A stretch of 64,000 nucleotides of DNA from Zoroaster sp. YZ-2022 (taxonomy: Eukaryota > Echinodermata > Asteroidea > Forcipulatida > Zoroasteridae), in assembly GCA_029582265.1 (NCBI GenBank), contig CM055837.1:15146777-15210776 (forward strand), written 5' to 3'. A program made the translations under genes and the position numbers. Position 1 is the first letter of the stretch, and each line of letters starts with the position of its first letter. Under the pieces are notes generated by a model, which did not search any database, was not told the DNA's origin, and saw nothing but the letters and a program-made list of their open reading frames with translations. Of this stretch, positions 33,805-45,800 are shown piece by piece.

Positions 33805-36800
33805 GTGAGGAAATCCCCCCCTCCAAAAAAAAAGACTCGCCTTCCTTCAAGTCCTTGGACTTTGTGACATATGACACGTTTTTTCAATGTGGAGTAGGCC
33901 TAACTTAAAGGATCCCTGACATGCCAAATTATTTTATGTGTATTTTTTCCTGTTTCATTAAAGGGATCGTCACAATAAACAGGGTATGGAATCAGAGTGC
34001 TAGATTTTTAGATTAACAGTCAGTAACCGAAAATATTAACGTTACACCACATGATAAGGTCATATTATTGTTGATGCTGCATAAAAATGAGCCAGTAATT
34101 TGCATTTGTTGAGTGCAATCTTGGGATTTGCGCAATCTGCAGATCTGCAGTGCAATCTCAAGATTGTGTAAAATTGGGCACAATCTTGAGATTGCGCTGC
34201 TTATATGATGCTGCGCAAATTAGGGATTTGCGCAATATGGGAATTATTTGTGTTAGGTGACACAGGTAGGTATGCAATAATTTCACGACACATTATTGTG
34301 TATTTATTTTGTTTATCTCATGGGTTACAACGCATTCACTGTCTTCATCTGAAAATAGGACACACTGATAAAAATCTGCTCAGAATGTCCCTTAAATAAA
34401 GCATACACTCATTATTATATAATAATAATAATAAATTAAACATTTCTATTGCGCTGTTTCCATTTAAAAATGATCAAAAGCGCCTAACAAAAAATGAACA
34501 CGCCATAGAATAAACAGATATAAATACAAACAAGAATTTAAACACAAATCACTTTTAAAAAACCTACTAGAACCTAGTACTGGAAGCAAGATTAAACCCT
34601 CCTATAGGTTTAACAATCAAAGACACTCAAAATTTGTATGTCACTCCCAACCCATTGACTTTGTGCAGTGCACTCAAATAAATGCAACGACATGTGGCTC
34701 TGGTAGGAGGTCAAACCAAAACCACTCGACTGTAACTTATGCAGTACATACACAGCTCTGTGTGACTCTGCATATAACTTAAGTAGGACATACACAAGTG
34801 TGTTTGACTTGCCACTAACTCCAGCACAAAAATACACGTGTGAACAATAGACCTTATGCACATGACGTCATTTGAGTAGGGCGCCCTCGGCTAGAGATCA
34901 AAAGAAGGTTGCTCATTGGCCCAATCTGTGCGCCGCGCATGTATAGATGTGCGTTTTCCATTGTTTCATCATCGTTTTACCTCTAAGATGGCGGCGTGAT
35001 GACGTCAACGCATAAGGTCTATTGGCAATGCAACCAAAAATACTCAAGTGACTGTCTGTGGGTGCGGTGCTTACTGGGCCAAATTTCAGCCTGGGCATAG
35101 GAGGGTTAACTTAACCCTAACTCCCCAGGTATTCTGGCTAGGAACCTTCCTGAATCCTCCAAAATCCTCCAGTGCACTTTTGGAAACATGCCCTTATCTT
35201 CAAAATGCACCATGCATTTTCGTTGATCTTTCATATTCAGCACTTATGGCCTGTACTTCTTGCCAGGTAGTAATTTTGCCCCATTTGAAGAGGTGAAAGT
35301 ACCAGTTTTCAACAGTGCTGAATTTTTCCAAAAAAGTGCCCCTTGGAGGATTTTGGAGGATGTGGGGTGGTTAGGGTTAATGTTGAATCCAACCACCACA
35401 TTTTAAGGTTTTTTGGGAAATTGTTTTCAGCCACTAACCAGTTAAATAAAAAGGTTCTATCAGTTTTTGGGGTACAGAAAGCGAAAATGATCTTTAAAAT
35501 CCACTTTGATGGTGGATTTTGGACTTTATTTCCCTTCCAAAAAAAATCTTCCCCTTTAGAAAGTAGAAGAATCCTATTCTAGTTGCTACTGCGCATGTAC
35601 AATGACCGTGTTGGTCACTAATAATGGGGGAGTTCACAAGATCAGACTGACATGACTGAGGAAGTTATCGTATACCAATTTTTTTTTCATTAACCCTAAC
35701 TCACTAGGCTCATTTACAATACACATAACCTGAATCCTCCAAAATCCTTCAGTAGTAAAGCAAGCACATGACATGTATGCACACATGTGTTTCTAATCTG
35801 TGATACATGTACATGGCCAGGGACCCTCCCTGCATGCATGGAGCAATAAACAGTGTCCATTGACCCAAGCACTGACCTTGCAATCGCTACAACAAACATG
35901 GATTTACATGTACCATGGAAAGGCAAGTATGCCTAATAACCTCAATCCTCCAAAATCCTTCACATTAGGAAAGAGCATGTAGCATGTAACCTGAATCCTT
36001 CAAAATCCTTCACTTTAACAAAGAGGATTTTGGAGGATTTGGGAAGGTTAGGGTTAAACAAATTTTCTGGAATAATTTGAAGTACATGTATATGTCCATC
36101 ATCATCTATATGTTCTCCACCTTACTGAGCAGGTAAGATTACATTAACCCTCCTATAGGTTTAACAATCAAAGACACTCAAAATTTGTATCCCATTGACT
36201 TTGTGCAGTGCACTCAAATAAATGCAAGGACATGTGGCTATGGTAGGAGGTCAAACCAAAACCACTCGACTGTAACTTATGCAGTACATACACAGCTCTG
36301 TGTGACTCTGCATATGACATAAAACACAATAAAGGGAGCCACTTTGCATCCGTCACGTTAGCAGTTTTTCCAATGGTTATTTATTTTTAAGTACCTGAAA
36401 CCGACCAAAAAGTGTTTCAACATGTGAATGGACATGCAGGCTTATACTGGAACTAATTTGAGTTGATTTATTTTATTTTTTAATTTTATATTTATTTTTT
36501 TACCCTCAAATTTCCATAAAAATTGGACGGAAAAAGTTACCTCACTTTTCCGTCCATTTGTTGATGGAAATTTTAGGGTAATTAAAAAAATAATAGTAAT
36601 AATCAACTCAAATTATCTTTAGGATAAGCATGCATGTCTATTCAAATGTTGAAATTCTTTTTGGGTGATTTCAGATATTTAAAAAAAAATTACAACCATT
36701 AGAAAAACTGCTAACGTGACGGTAGGAAAGTGGCCCCCTTTATTGTGTTTTATGTCGTATAACTTGTAAGACATACACAAGTGTGTTTGACTTTGCCACT

Positions 36801-39800
36801 ATCTCCAGCACTCTTATACACATGTGTGAACAATTGGCAATGCAACCAAAAATACTCAAGTGACTCTGTGGGTGCGGTGCTTACTGGGCCAAATTTCAGC
36901 CTGGGCATAGGAGGGTCAATGGCTATAATGAACAAGAAAAAGTGGCAGCAGGGTATGATATTCTACCCCTGGAAGCAAGGTATATACATGTTTTTTAGAG
37001 GACCCAACTGAAACAAAATCTTTTTGGGTGTTTTAATTCATTTATGTTGGTTTTTCATTTTAACCCTCCTGTTACTGTACATGCCAAAACCTGCCAAATT
37101 TGCACTGTGTAATAAGCATAGGGCCCACAGCATTAACCTGCCAATGCATGTCATAACACTTGTATAGTAAGTACATCCACATGCCAAAACCCTTTGGAGG
37201 GTTTGGAGGGTTTTGAAAGGTGCTGATACTAAGTCATAAAGTAAGCTAAGTCTGTAGCAAGTACACCTACATGCCAAAACATGTTGGAAGGTATTAACCC
37301 TCCTACTTCTGGTGCCTTTTTCATACAAGTTGGCCCACCATTTGAAACCATTCGCTTTTGTGGTTTTGAATGGTGAAATAACTGTGTACAGTATTGATTC
37401 CCAAATGGTTTGGAATGGTAGGTCAGCTAATACAAAACCTTGTTTGGATACTTCTAAGTGGTGAATTAATGGACCCTCTATGCCAGTGACATGAGTAAAT
37501 GGTTTTGAATGACAGGTCTGCTATACCCTAAAGACCCTAGTGCCATTTTTAAGTGGTAGATCAATTACTTGTACACTGGCCACCATGTGTTAAAACTCCA
37601 TAGGCTACTGAGATGATGGATAGTCCACTTTATCTACATAATGCAGGTTTTGTTTTTCAGCTATGTGAAACCACACCAAGGTGTAATGTATCCACCATTT
37701 AAAACCATTTGAATGATAAGCCACTGTGAAGTACATTCACCATTTGAATCCATTCGGCTATGGAAACATACCAAGGTGTAGTGTAACAACCATTCAAAAC
37801 CATTTGAATGGATATGAATGGTAGTTAAGCTTGCTACCAACACTGTTCAAATGGTATCACCAGGTGTGTACAAAACCAATGGGCATTTTGGTAAGTGGAA
37901 ATTTTGAATGGTTTCAAATGGTCAAACAGTAGGAGGGTTAATTGGCACTACCGGTAAGTCTTATTAAACTAAAGCTAAGTAATCCTCAATAAAGTTCATC
38001 CAACTGTCAAAACCTTTCAGAAGGTGCCTAAGCTACCCTGTACATAAACAGTAATCCCAAAGATATACACATCTATCAGTCTATTACTTGCCAGAGGGAT
38101 TTGAAATGTGCAGTGACTAACAGTAAACAGTTATGTACACAAACTATGTATAGTACATATGGTAGTATATCTACACCACCTTTCAAAACCTGCCAGTGTA
38201 GTGCATAGTGAAGCAACTACATAACCTTTCAAAACCCTCTGGCTGACGGGTTTTGAAAGGTGCAGTTTCTAGGCTCAAAACTGCAATTTTTATAGGAGGG
38301 TTAACCCTCTTATTATCAGTGTTGTTCTTTACAAAGTGGACCCATCCTTCAAAATGTCTCAACTGGGACATATTGGGGTATGCACTTGCTTATCTAAAGA
38401 TTAATGGCATAGCCCAAGGCACTTCAGAGAGATGAGGTAAACTGAAGCAGCCACCTGCTTTGTTTCATTACAAGGCTAACTTGAAATAAACCAGTGCAGT
38501 AACTTGGGGTATACACATACTGTGTGAAGGTCAGAACTCTTTGTTTTTGTCCCATACCCAGGGGCATTTTGGGGTGTCCATGTACCATTCTTGTGTACAG
38601 TATGCAATATTTTGAGGCATGCATACAAAAAGCATTGTGTACTTTGGAGACTGCATGTATACAAGGGTTAACCCTAACCCTCCTAAATCCTCTATAATCC
38701 TCCGGAGGATTTGGAGGATTGTGGAGGAATGAGGCATGTTCGAAAATCACCAATTTGAGGATTATGGAGGATTGAGGAGGGTCGTGCATTTGATAGTGGA
38801 GGATTGTGGAGGATTGAGGAGGATTGAGGAAGCATGGTTCAAAGAGATCCTGGAGGATTGTGGAGGATTGAGGGCATAATGGAAATTTACTTTGGATGAA
38901 TGTGGAGGATTATGGAGGATTATGGAAGATTGTGAAGGATTGACAGAAACATAATCTTGTATCCTTCGGAGGATTTGGAGGATTTTGGAGGAATGAGGCA
39001 CGTTCGAAAATCACCAAATGGAGGATTGAGGAGGGTCGTGCATTTGATAGTGGAGGATTATGGGGACGGAATTCCATTCGGGTGCTGACAAGAAACTACA
39101 TATAACTGTTAACAGTTATAATTTTATATCATTGTTCCAAAATTCAACTTCTTTTTCTTTTTTGCAGAGGCAAATCTATCGGGACACCAAGGAGGTACCA
39201 GCTCCCTTGCGTGACATTCTCGACCATGAGACATTTGAGAAGTCTCGTGTCTACCAGCTCGACAAGAGCTCTTTCGGGTTCTGGCAGAGCGTGTTCTCTC
39301 AGCTGGAGTCCTCGGTTAGTTCGTTGTTAGCTTCATTTTCCATACCGTGCATGAGCTGTTGAGGGCACATGGAGGCCACTCCGATCCACAAAATTATGTT
39401 CTTTAGCAACCTTCAGTACATACATTGACAAGCCTGCTGTCCTTTCCAAGTAATCTTACAAAATCAACTGTGTGCCACCCAAGGCCACTGTAAATGTTTG
39501 AACATATTAGTATGGCCTGCAATGTATCAATGGGAGACCACCTTACCCTGTAATCTCAGTGGTGTGACAGTGCACAGAAGGGTAACCATAGGAGGCCACT
39601 GGCAACAGCTAATGGCTTGGAGTGGCCTGAATGGGTTGTTTCAAAAATTGCACTAAACGTTTAGAAAATTTCTAACCGGCTAACCGAAAATTCAATTTTT
39701 TTTTTTCTTTTTTTTTTTCTGTACAGGCTATTTTGCTCCTAGGAGGTATTCCATATTTATGGGGATTAGCTGGACAAGTCCTAGCGCACTTCAGTTACGG

Positions 39801-42800
39801 CCCAGAATATCAGGTAAGTTCTACGTATAACTTTGACCAAAAAAAATTGTTTGCGAGGTTTTGTGCATCGAGTTGTGTTCTGATGGCTGTGTTGTCAAGA
39901 TGTGGGTTGGTTTCCTGGCCATGACTGTGGTCCTTGTCAAGCTATCAGCCTGGATTTAGAAATAGGGTTTCCAAATTTGCTGGACGTTTCAAAACAGGGT
40001 GTCCAAATTGTTCACTTACAATACTTTTACATGTAAATGACAGATAAAATAGGGTGTCCAAAATTGAAACAGGGTGTCCAAAAGACACCAAGACACCCTT
40101 CTGGCTAATACTGAGCAAGGTATTATTGATTGGATTATTTTGGGCTTCTATACAGCAGCTTATAAGCAGAACAAATCCACAGGAGACTCCGGTGACGTCT
40201 GATCTCTCGACCATCCAGCTTGCCTGATGGCGGAAGGCTGATCGCGGTAATTAGGTTAACATAGTAAATGAAATAATGTGCAATGGGATCACTTGTAATA
40301 AAACATACAATGCTAAGAGACAAGGGCCAAAGTCATGGTACAGCCAAGCCTTTGAGAAGCCCTGCCAGGCCTAGGCTTTTCCCCTGCCTACTGGCCTATA
40401 TAATGAGCTCTGCTTGCCTGGGCTAGGTCCTCCAGAATCCCAGGTTAGGTTGATCAGCAGTTACTGTATTGTTACAGGATTAGGACTCTCAAAAGACAGA
40501 TTAGGAGGCCAGGTAGCCTAGGCCTGGCCGGGCTTCTCAAAGGCTTGGCTATACCATGACTTTGGCCCTCTTCCCTAAACAAAAATACATAAAATTCCAT
40601 ATGGGTTGTCTTGGGGGTTGTGGCTAACTCACAAACCATGATAGGTAAATTTATATCTGTGGTTTTTCAGAAATATAATGAGTGAGACCTTTTTTGGACT
40701 GTAAATTCCTTCCAGGGCATTTTTAAAAGAGAGCAGCATCGTACACTACCATAAATCATGAGCATTTCAGTGTCCATTTTCCCCAATAGGATTTTGACGA
40801 TTTTTGACTGGGAACACCTGATGTTCTCAATGGAAGTGTAGACAGCTGAGGAATTTTAAGGATTGATATTGGCCCATGCCCAGTGACCAGGGGCAATAAT
40901 GTAAAGTGCTTAGATTCCGTGATAGATTCCGTGATAGATTCTGTGTTATATAAGACTCCAATAATATTACTATATTAGGTTTTAAAAAAAGGCTACGGTT
41001 TCTGGTAGGGCTGTGCCGGATACCCGACCGAAACTGTCATTACCCGGTTCCATGTTTCGGTTCCAATTACCCATAAACGACTTTTTAAAATTCGGGCAGA
41101 AATCTGTCACTCTTGAACAATGTAATGTTTACACTTTTACAGACAATTATCTTTACATTCAAGAGATTACACTCCAATAAAGCCTTTGTAGTATTTTACG
41201 GACATTTTCCATTCACTTTTCTCCAACTGTTACATTGATCTGTGATACCTTGTACCAAATCGTTAAGACTGCAAAGGGCCTGGCAGCGGCTGCTTCAAAC
41301 AACTTATCAAACCAGCAGCATAGGAGGGATTAATGTTTGCCTAATTGTTTGCCTAATTGTTTGCCTAATTGTTTTACTTTAATAAAAACAACACAGTAAA
41401 GAAAAGATCGATTTAAGTATGGTATCCTCTGTATTATAAAGGTAAATTTTGTTACCATTTACAGTACATGTATTTGTGCACCACCGGAGGCATGTTTCAG
41501 CAAAAATGAAAACGGGTATCCGGGTATCCGAAGTTTCCTGATTTCGGGTATCCGGTTCCAAAAATATCCGAAAACGCACACCCCTAATTTCTGGTTCCTT
41601 TGTGCGTCGCCTCGGGCATTTTTAGTTTTCTTTTGTTGCTATGAAACGATGTCCAATTGCAGCCAAAATTGCTGGATCACAATTGAAATTCTGCTGCACT
41701 TTTTCACAAAGGGGTATGAATGTTTGCCCAATTTATGTGGCGTCTCTTAGCCACCATACTTTGTGTATGGGAAATTTGGTCTGGTTCCAATAACCGCGTA
41801 TACATATACAATGTATCACTTAAAATTTTTTTTGTTAAAGTGCATCACTGCACCGATTTTGAAGGCGACCTAAGACCAGAAACCAGAGACTTGATTTGTT
41901 TGGCCTTATTATGACATCACCAAACGTTCCTTTGGGAACACATTGAATTCCTAAAGTGGAAAAGTTCTGAGGTTTTGAGAGACTCCAATAACATTTCTGG
42001 TTGACATATCTGTGTAGATTCTTCAGTCGTTAGTATTTCTTCTTCTGGCCTCTCTGTATGGAACCATTGTTAGCCTTCCATGGACTGTGTACAGCACTTT
42101 TGTCTTGGAGGAGAAACATGGCTTCAACAAACAGGTAAACTAACTATTATTTGTAGCTTTGCATGATGAAAAGGATAAGTAAAGACGTGGGTTCAAATCC
42201 CGCCCGAGTCGCCTGTGTAGTTTTTTCACAGACACTCAGAAAGCACTGAGTATACAGTGCTATACACACGTCGGTGTAGGGCAAAATTAAATCATTTGTT
42301 TATCACCCGACGCAAGAATTTCATCAAACTATAAATAAAGACTGATTGCTGTGACACCCAGGGTATGGAGTGCCATGGTCGAGCGGTTTAGTGCATCGGA
42401 TTTGTGTTCTGATGGCTGAGTCGTCAGAATGTGGGTTCGAATCCCAACCGCGACCGTGGTGCTTGTGTCCTTGAGCAAGACACTTTACCATAATTGCTTC
42501 TCTCCACCCAGGGGTAAATGGGTACCTGTGAGGGCAGAGTTGGTTGTTGTGTTTGATTAGCCCTATATGCGCTGTAATGGCAGCAATTGAGCTGTATACT
42601 CCCCAGGGAGCTGAGATGGTTTCAGGAATGATTTATGAGCCTGATGAGCAGGGGTAATAATATAATGCGCCTTGAGCACCAGTTTGGTGGATACGTGTGC
42701 TATATAAGCCCACATTATTATTATTATTATTATTATTATTAAGCTTGAGGGATAACACGTTAATATCGAATACTGGATACCTTTTTTTTGTTGGATTACT

Positions 42801-45800
42801 ATATCAAGAACCTTTTCACCTTTGTGGAGTGTCATGGCCGAGCGGTCTAGTGCATCGGACTCAAGTTCTGGTGTTGTCAGAATGTGGGTTCGAATCCCAG
42901 CCTGGCCGGTCTCGACTCGTGTGTCCCTAAGCAAGACACTTAACCGTAATTGCTTCGTCCTTCGGATGTGATGTTAAGCCGTAGGTCCCATGTACTAGAT
43001 TAAGTAATGCACGTAAAAGAACTCTGAACACTTATCGTGGAAGAGTAGGGGTTTACCCAGGTGTTTCTGGTTCACATAGCAAGCGCCCTTGTTTACAGGT
43101 TTCCTGGGCACCTTTGAAAAACAGTGTTTCACTGAAAGGTCTCCCCAGGTTAAATAAGAAATAAATAAATAAATAAATGTTCAAGTTATCGAGATATCTG
43201 CAAATCGTGATTTAAAAAATATATAGCGATTAAAAAAAATCATGGTTGTGAGTCAATTCAGAAATTCCATGGAAACAGAATTAGGCCAGTCTTTTCAAGC
43301 TTTCAGAAGTGAGAAACAAAAGCGAACTACTTCAGTGGTTAGCCGACTGTCAGATTACAAAGGAGCAGCCATACAGGGTCCACTTGTTTCTCCTAACCCT
43401 CCTATAGGTTTAACACTCAAAGACACTCAAAATTTGTATGTCTCTCTTAACCCATTGACTTTGTGCAGTGCACTCAAATACATGCAAACACATGTGGCTG
43501 TGTGATAGGAGGTCAAACCCAAAGACACTCAAAAATTTGTATGTAACTCCCAATCCATTGACTTTGTGCAGTGCACTCATACACAGCTCTGTGTGACTCT
43601 GTGGTTTGACCTACCAATTGGCAATGCAACCAAACATACTCAAGTGACTGTCTGTGAGTGCCGTGCTGACTGGGCTAAATTTCAGCCTGGGCATAGGAGG
43701 GTTAATTCTCTGCCACTCAAAGAAATCTATTCAGACAGATTAAGTGTTGGGAATTGAATGCATACCTGTGGTTGTTGGCTCTAAAGCAATCATGCGTGAA
43801 TGACAAAAATAATTACAATACTATCAAAAATCATGATATATGTGTGACAGTATATCGTGGATGAAAAAAAATTTGATATCGCCCCAAGCTTAACCCAGGG
43901 TAAATGTGGGGGAGTTGGTAGGCATGAGATTTTCATTTTGACTGTAGTAACAATGAGTGTATCTTGTTTTCTGACAGACGGTGGGTTTCTTTGTGAAAGA
44001 CCAAATCAAGATGTTCCTGGTGTCCCAGGCCCTGATGGCGCCCATCACAGCCGGTCTCCTCTATATCATTCAGATGGGCGGACAATACTTCTTTATCTAT
44101 GCCTGGGCTTTCGCCTTTGCCGTTTCCTTGGTGAGTAAAGTAGGTGTGGATCCAGGGTGGCTAATGGGGGGGGGGGGCAGGGAGTGGTTACGGCAAAAAG
44201 AGCGGATGCACACATTAACCCTCCTACTATAGCTGCACTTTAGTGGCAAGTAGCTATAGTGGTCAAAACCAGTCAACTTCCTGTTTTGACTGTTGACCCA
44301 AATGTGCACACAGGGGCATTTTTGACTGGTTTTTGCTGTCATTTTGACCACCCTGAACAATACCAGACAATGCTTTTACCAGTCAAAAAACAGTCAACTC
44401 ATTTTGACCTGTAAATGTACTTACTACATATAAGGTTTGACAGTGTTTTAAGTGCACTAGATATACCGTGGCAGAGTATATCACCATTTTGACTGATTTT
44501 TTACCCTTGTAGTAGTAGGAGGGTTAAAACCCTACTACACATGGAGGCCACTCCTGTAAAAATGGCTATAGCCTTCTTTGGAAGAATTTATAATCATGAA
44601 AAAACTATTGATACACACGTCGGTGTAGGGCAAAATTAAAATCAATTGTTTATCACCCGACACAAGAATTTCATCAAACTATAATATCGCGGCACCCGCT
44701 GCTATATAGGATTCTAGCCAGCCAATCGACATCGGGCAAGCTCGGTGATCGAGAGGCTAAGACGTCTGCACTATTAAGCAGGAGGTCGTGGGTTCGAATC
44801 CCGCCCGAGTCGCCTGTGTAGTTTTTTCACAGACACTCGGAAAGCACTGAGAATACAGTGCTATACACACGTCGGTGTAGGGCAAAATTAAAATCAATTG
44901 TTTATCACCCGACAAGAATTTCATGAACAAACCGTTTGTCCAGATTTTTGTTCTATCGTCAGCATTTTTTAAAACGGCACTCGGGCATTTGTCAGGGAAG
45001 CTTCACTGACTTGTGGTCAAAATGTCAGGTATGAAGTGCTAATATTTGTAAACAAAATTTGGTTTGAATAAAATTCAGTATTATTTTTTATATTCTGATG
45101 AAATTTTGTGGGAATCCAAAAATCATCAGTATCGTAATACACTTTTTTTGTGTCGTGATGCATATCATGGTATTTTTGTATCGCGATAATTGATGCTTTG
45201 GTGAATCAATACAAAAATGTGACGAGGTTATTATTTCAATCAACTATAAGACATGAAACTCATTTTTTTGGTTGATTTTTGTACCAATTTCTTTCAGATT
45301 ATGATAACAATATATCCAGATTACATCCCCCACTCTCTGATAAATTCTTTTGGTTGAGTTTTGTACTGATTTCTTTCAGATTATGATCATGATATAATGT
45401 AGACAAACATCATCCCACTGTTTGAAAACAAATGCTTGATTGTTTTTTGTATCAATTTCTTTCAGATTATGATCACGATATACGCAGACTACATCGCTCC
45501 ACTCTTTGATAAATTCACCCCTCTGCCAGACAGCGAGCTGAGGACCAAGATTGAGGAACTAGCTCAGAGTATTTCATTCCCACTGTACAAGCTCTATGTA
45601 GTTGAAGGTTGGTGGCAAATATTTTAAACGGAATGCCTTTCCTTTGAAGGTGCACCATTGTGTTCTCAAGAAACATAATTCATGTGTATAAAGTCGATGA
45701 TGGTAATTAACCCTAACCCTGCCAGACGCAGCACAGTGCATCAGGTGGAAAAGTCTGGTGCACTTTGATGCATTCAGCTGTCAACACCAGTGCATAAGCA

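Larger units (their letters stand above)
42364..43892. mobile_element. hAT-like MITE H1 with three nested insertions
   Basis: Target ACCCAGGG at 42356-42363 and 43893-43900. H1 reads TA at 42364-42365, then resumes AGCTTGAGGGATAACAC after a SINE-A and ends CCCCAAGCTTA. SINE-B and a P2 MITE are also inside. In ZMPSTE24 intron 4. Confidence 0.8.

Noticed and set aside
42366..42450. tRNA genes at SINE heads (also 8934, 20605, 31515, 44740, 58365)
   Set aside because: A/B-box-like motifs are present, but each is followed by the same SINE body and tail, with imperfect cloverleaf potential.
45298..45345. Alternative functional ZMPSTE24 exon 6 start
   Set aside because: Upstream copies lose frame or hit a stop within a few codons; only 45466 joins exon 5 and exon 7 in phase.
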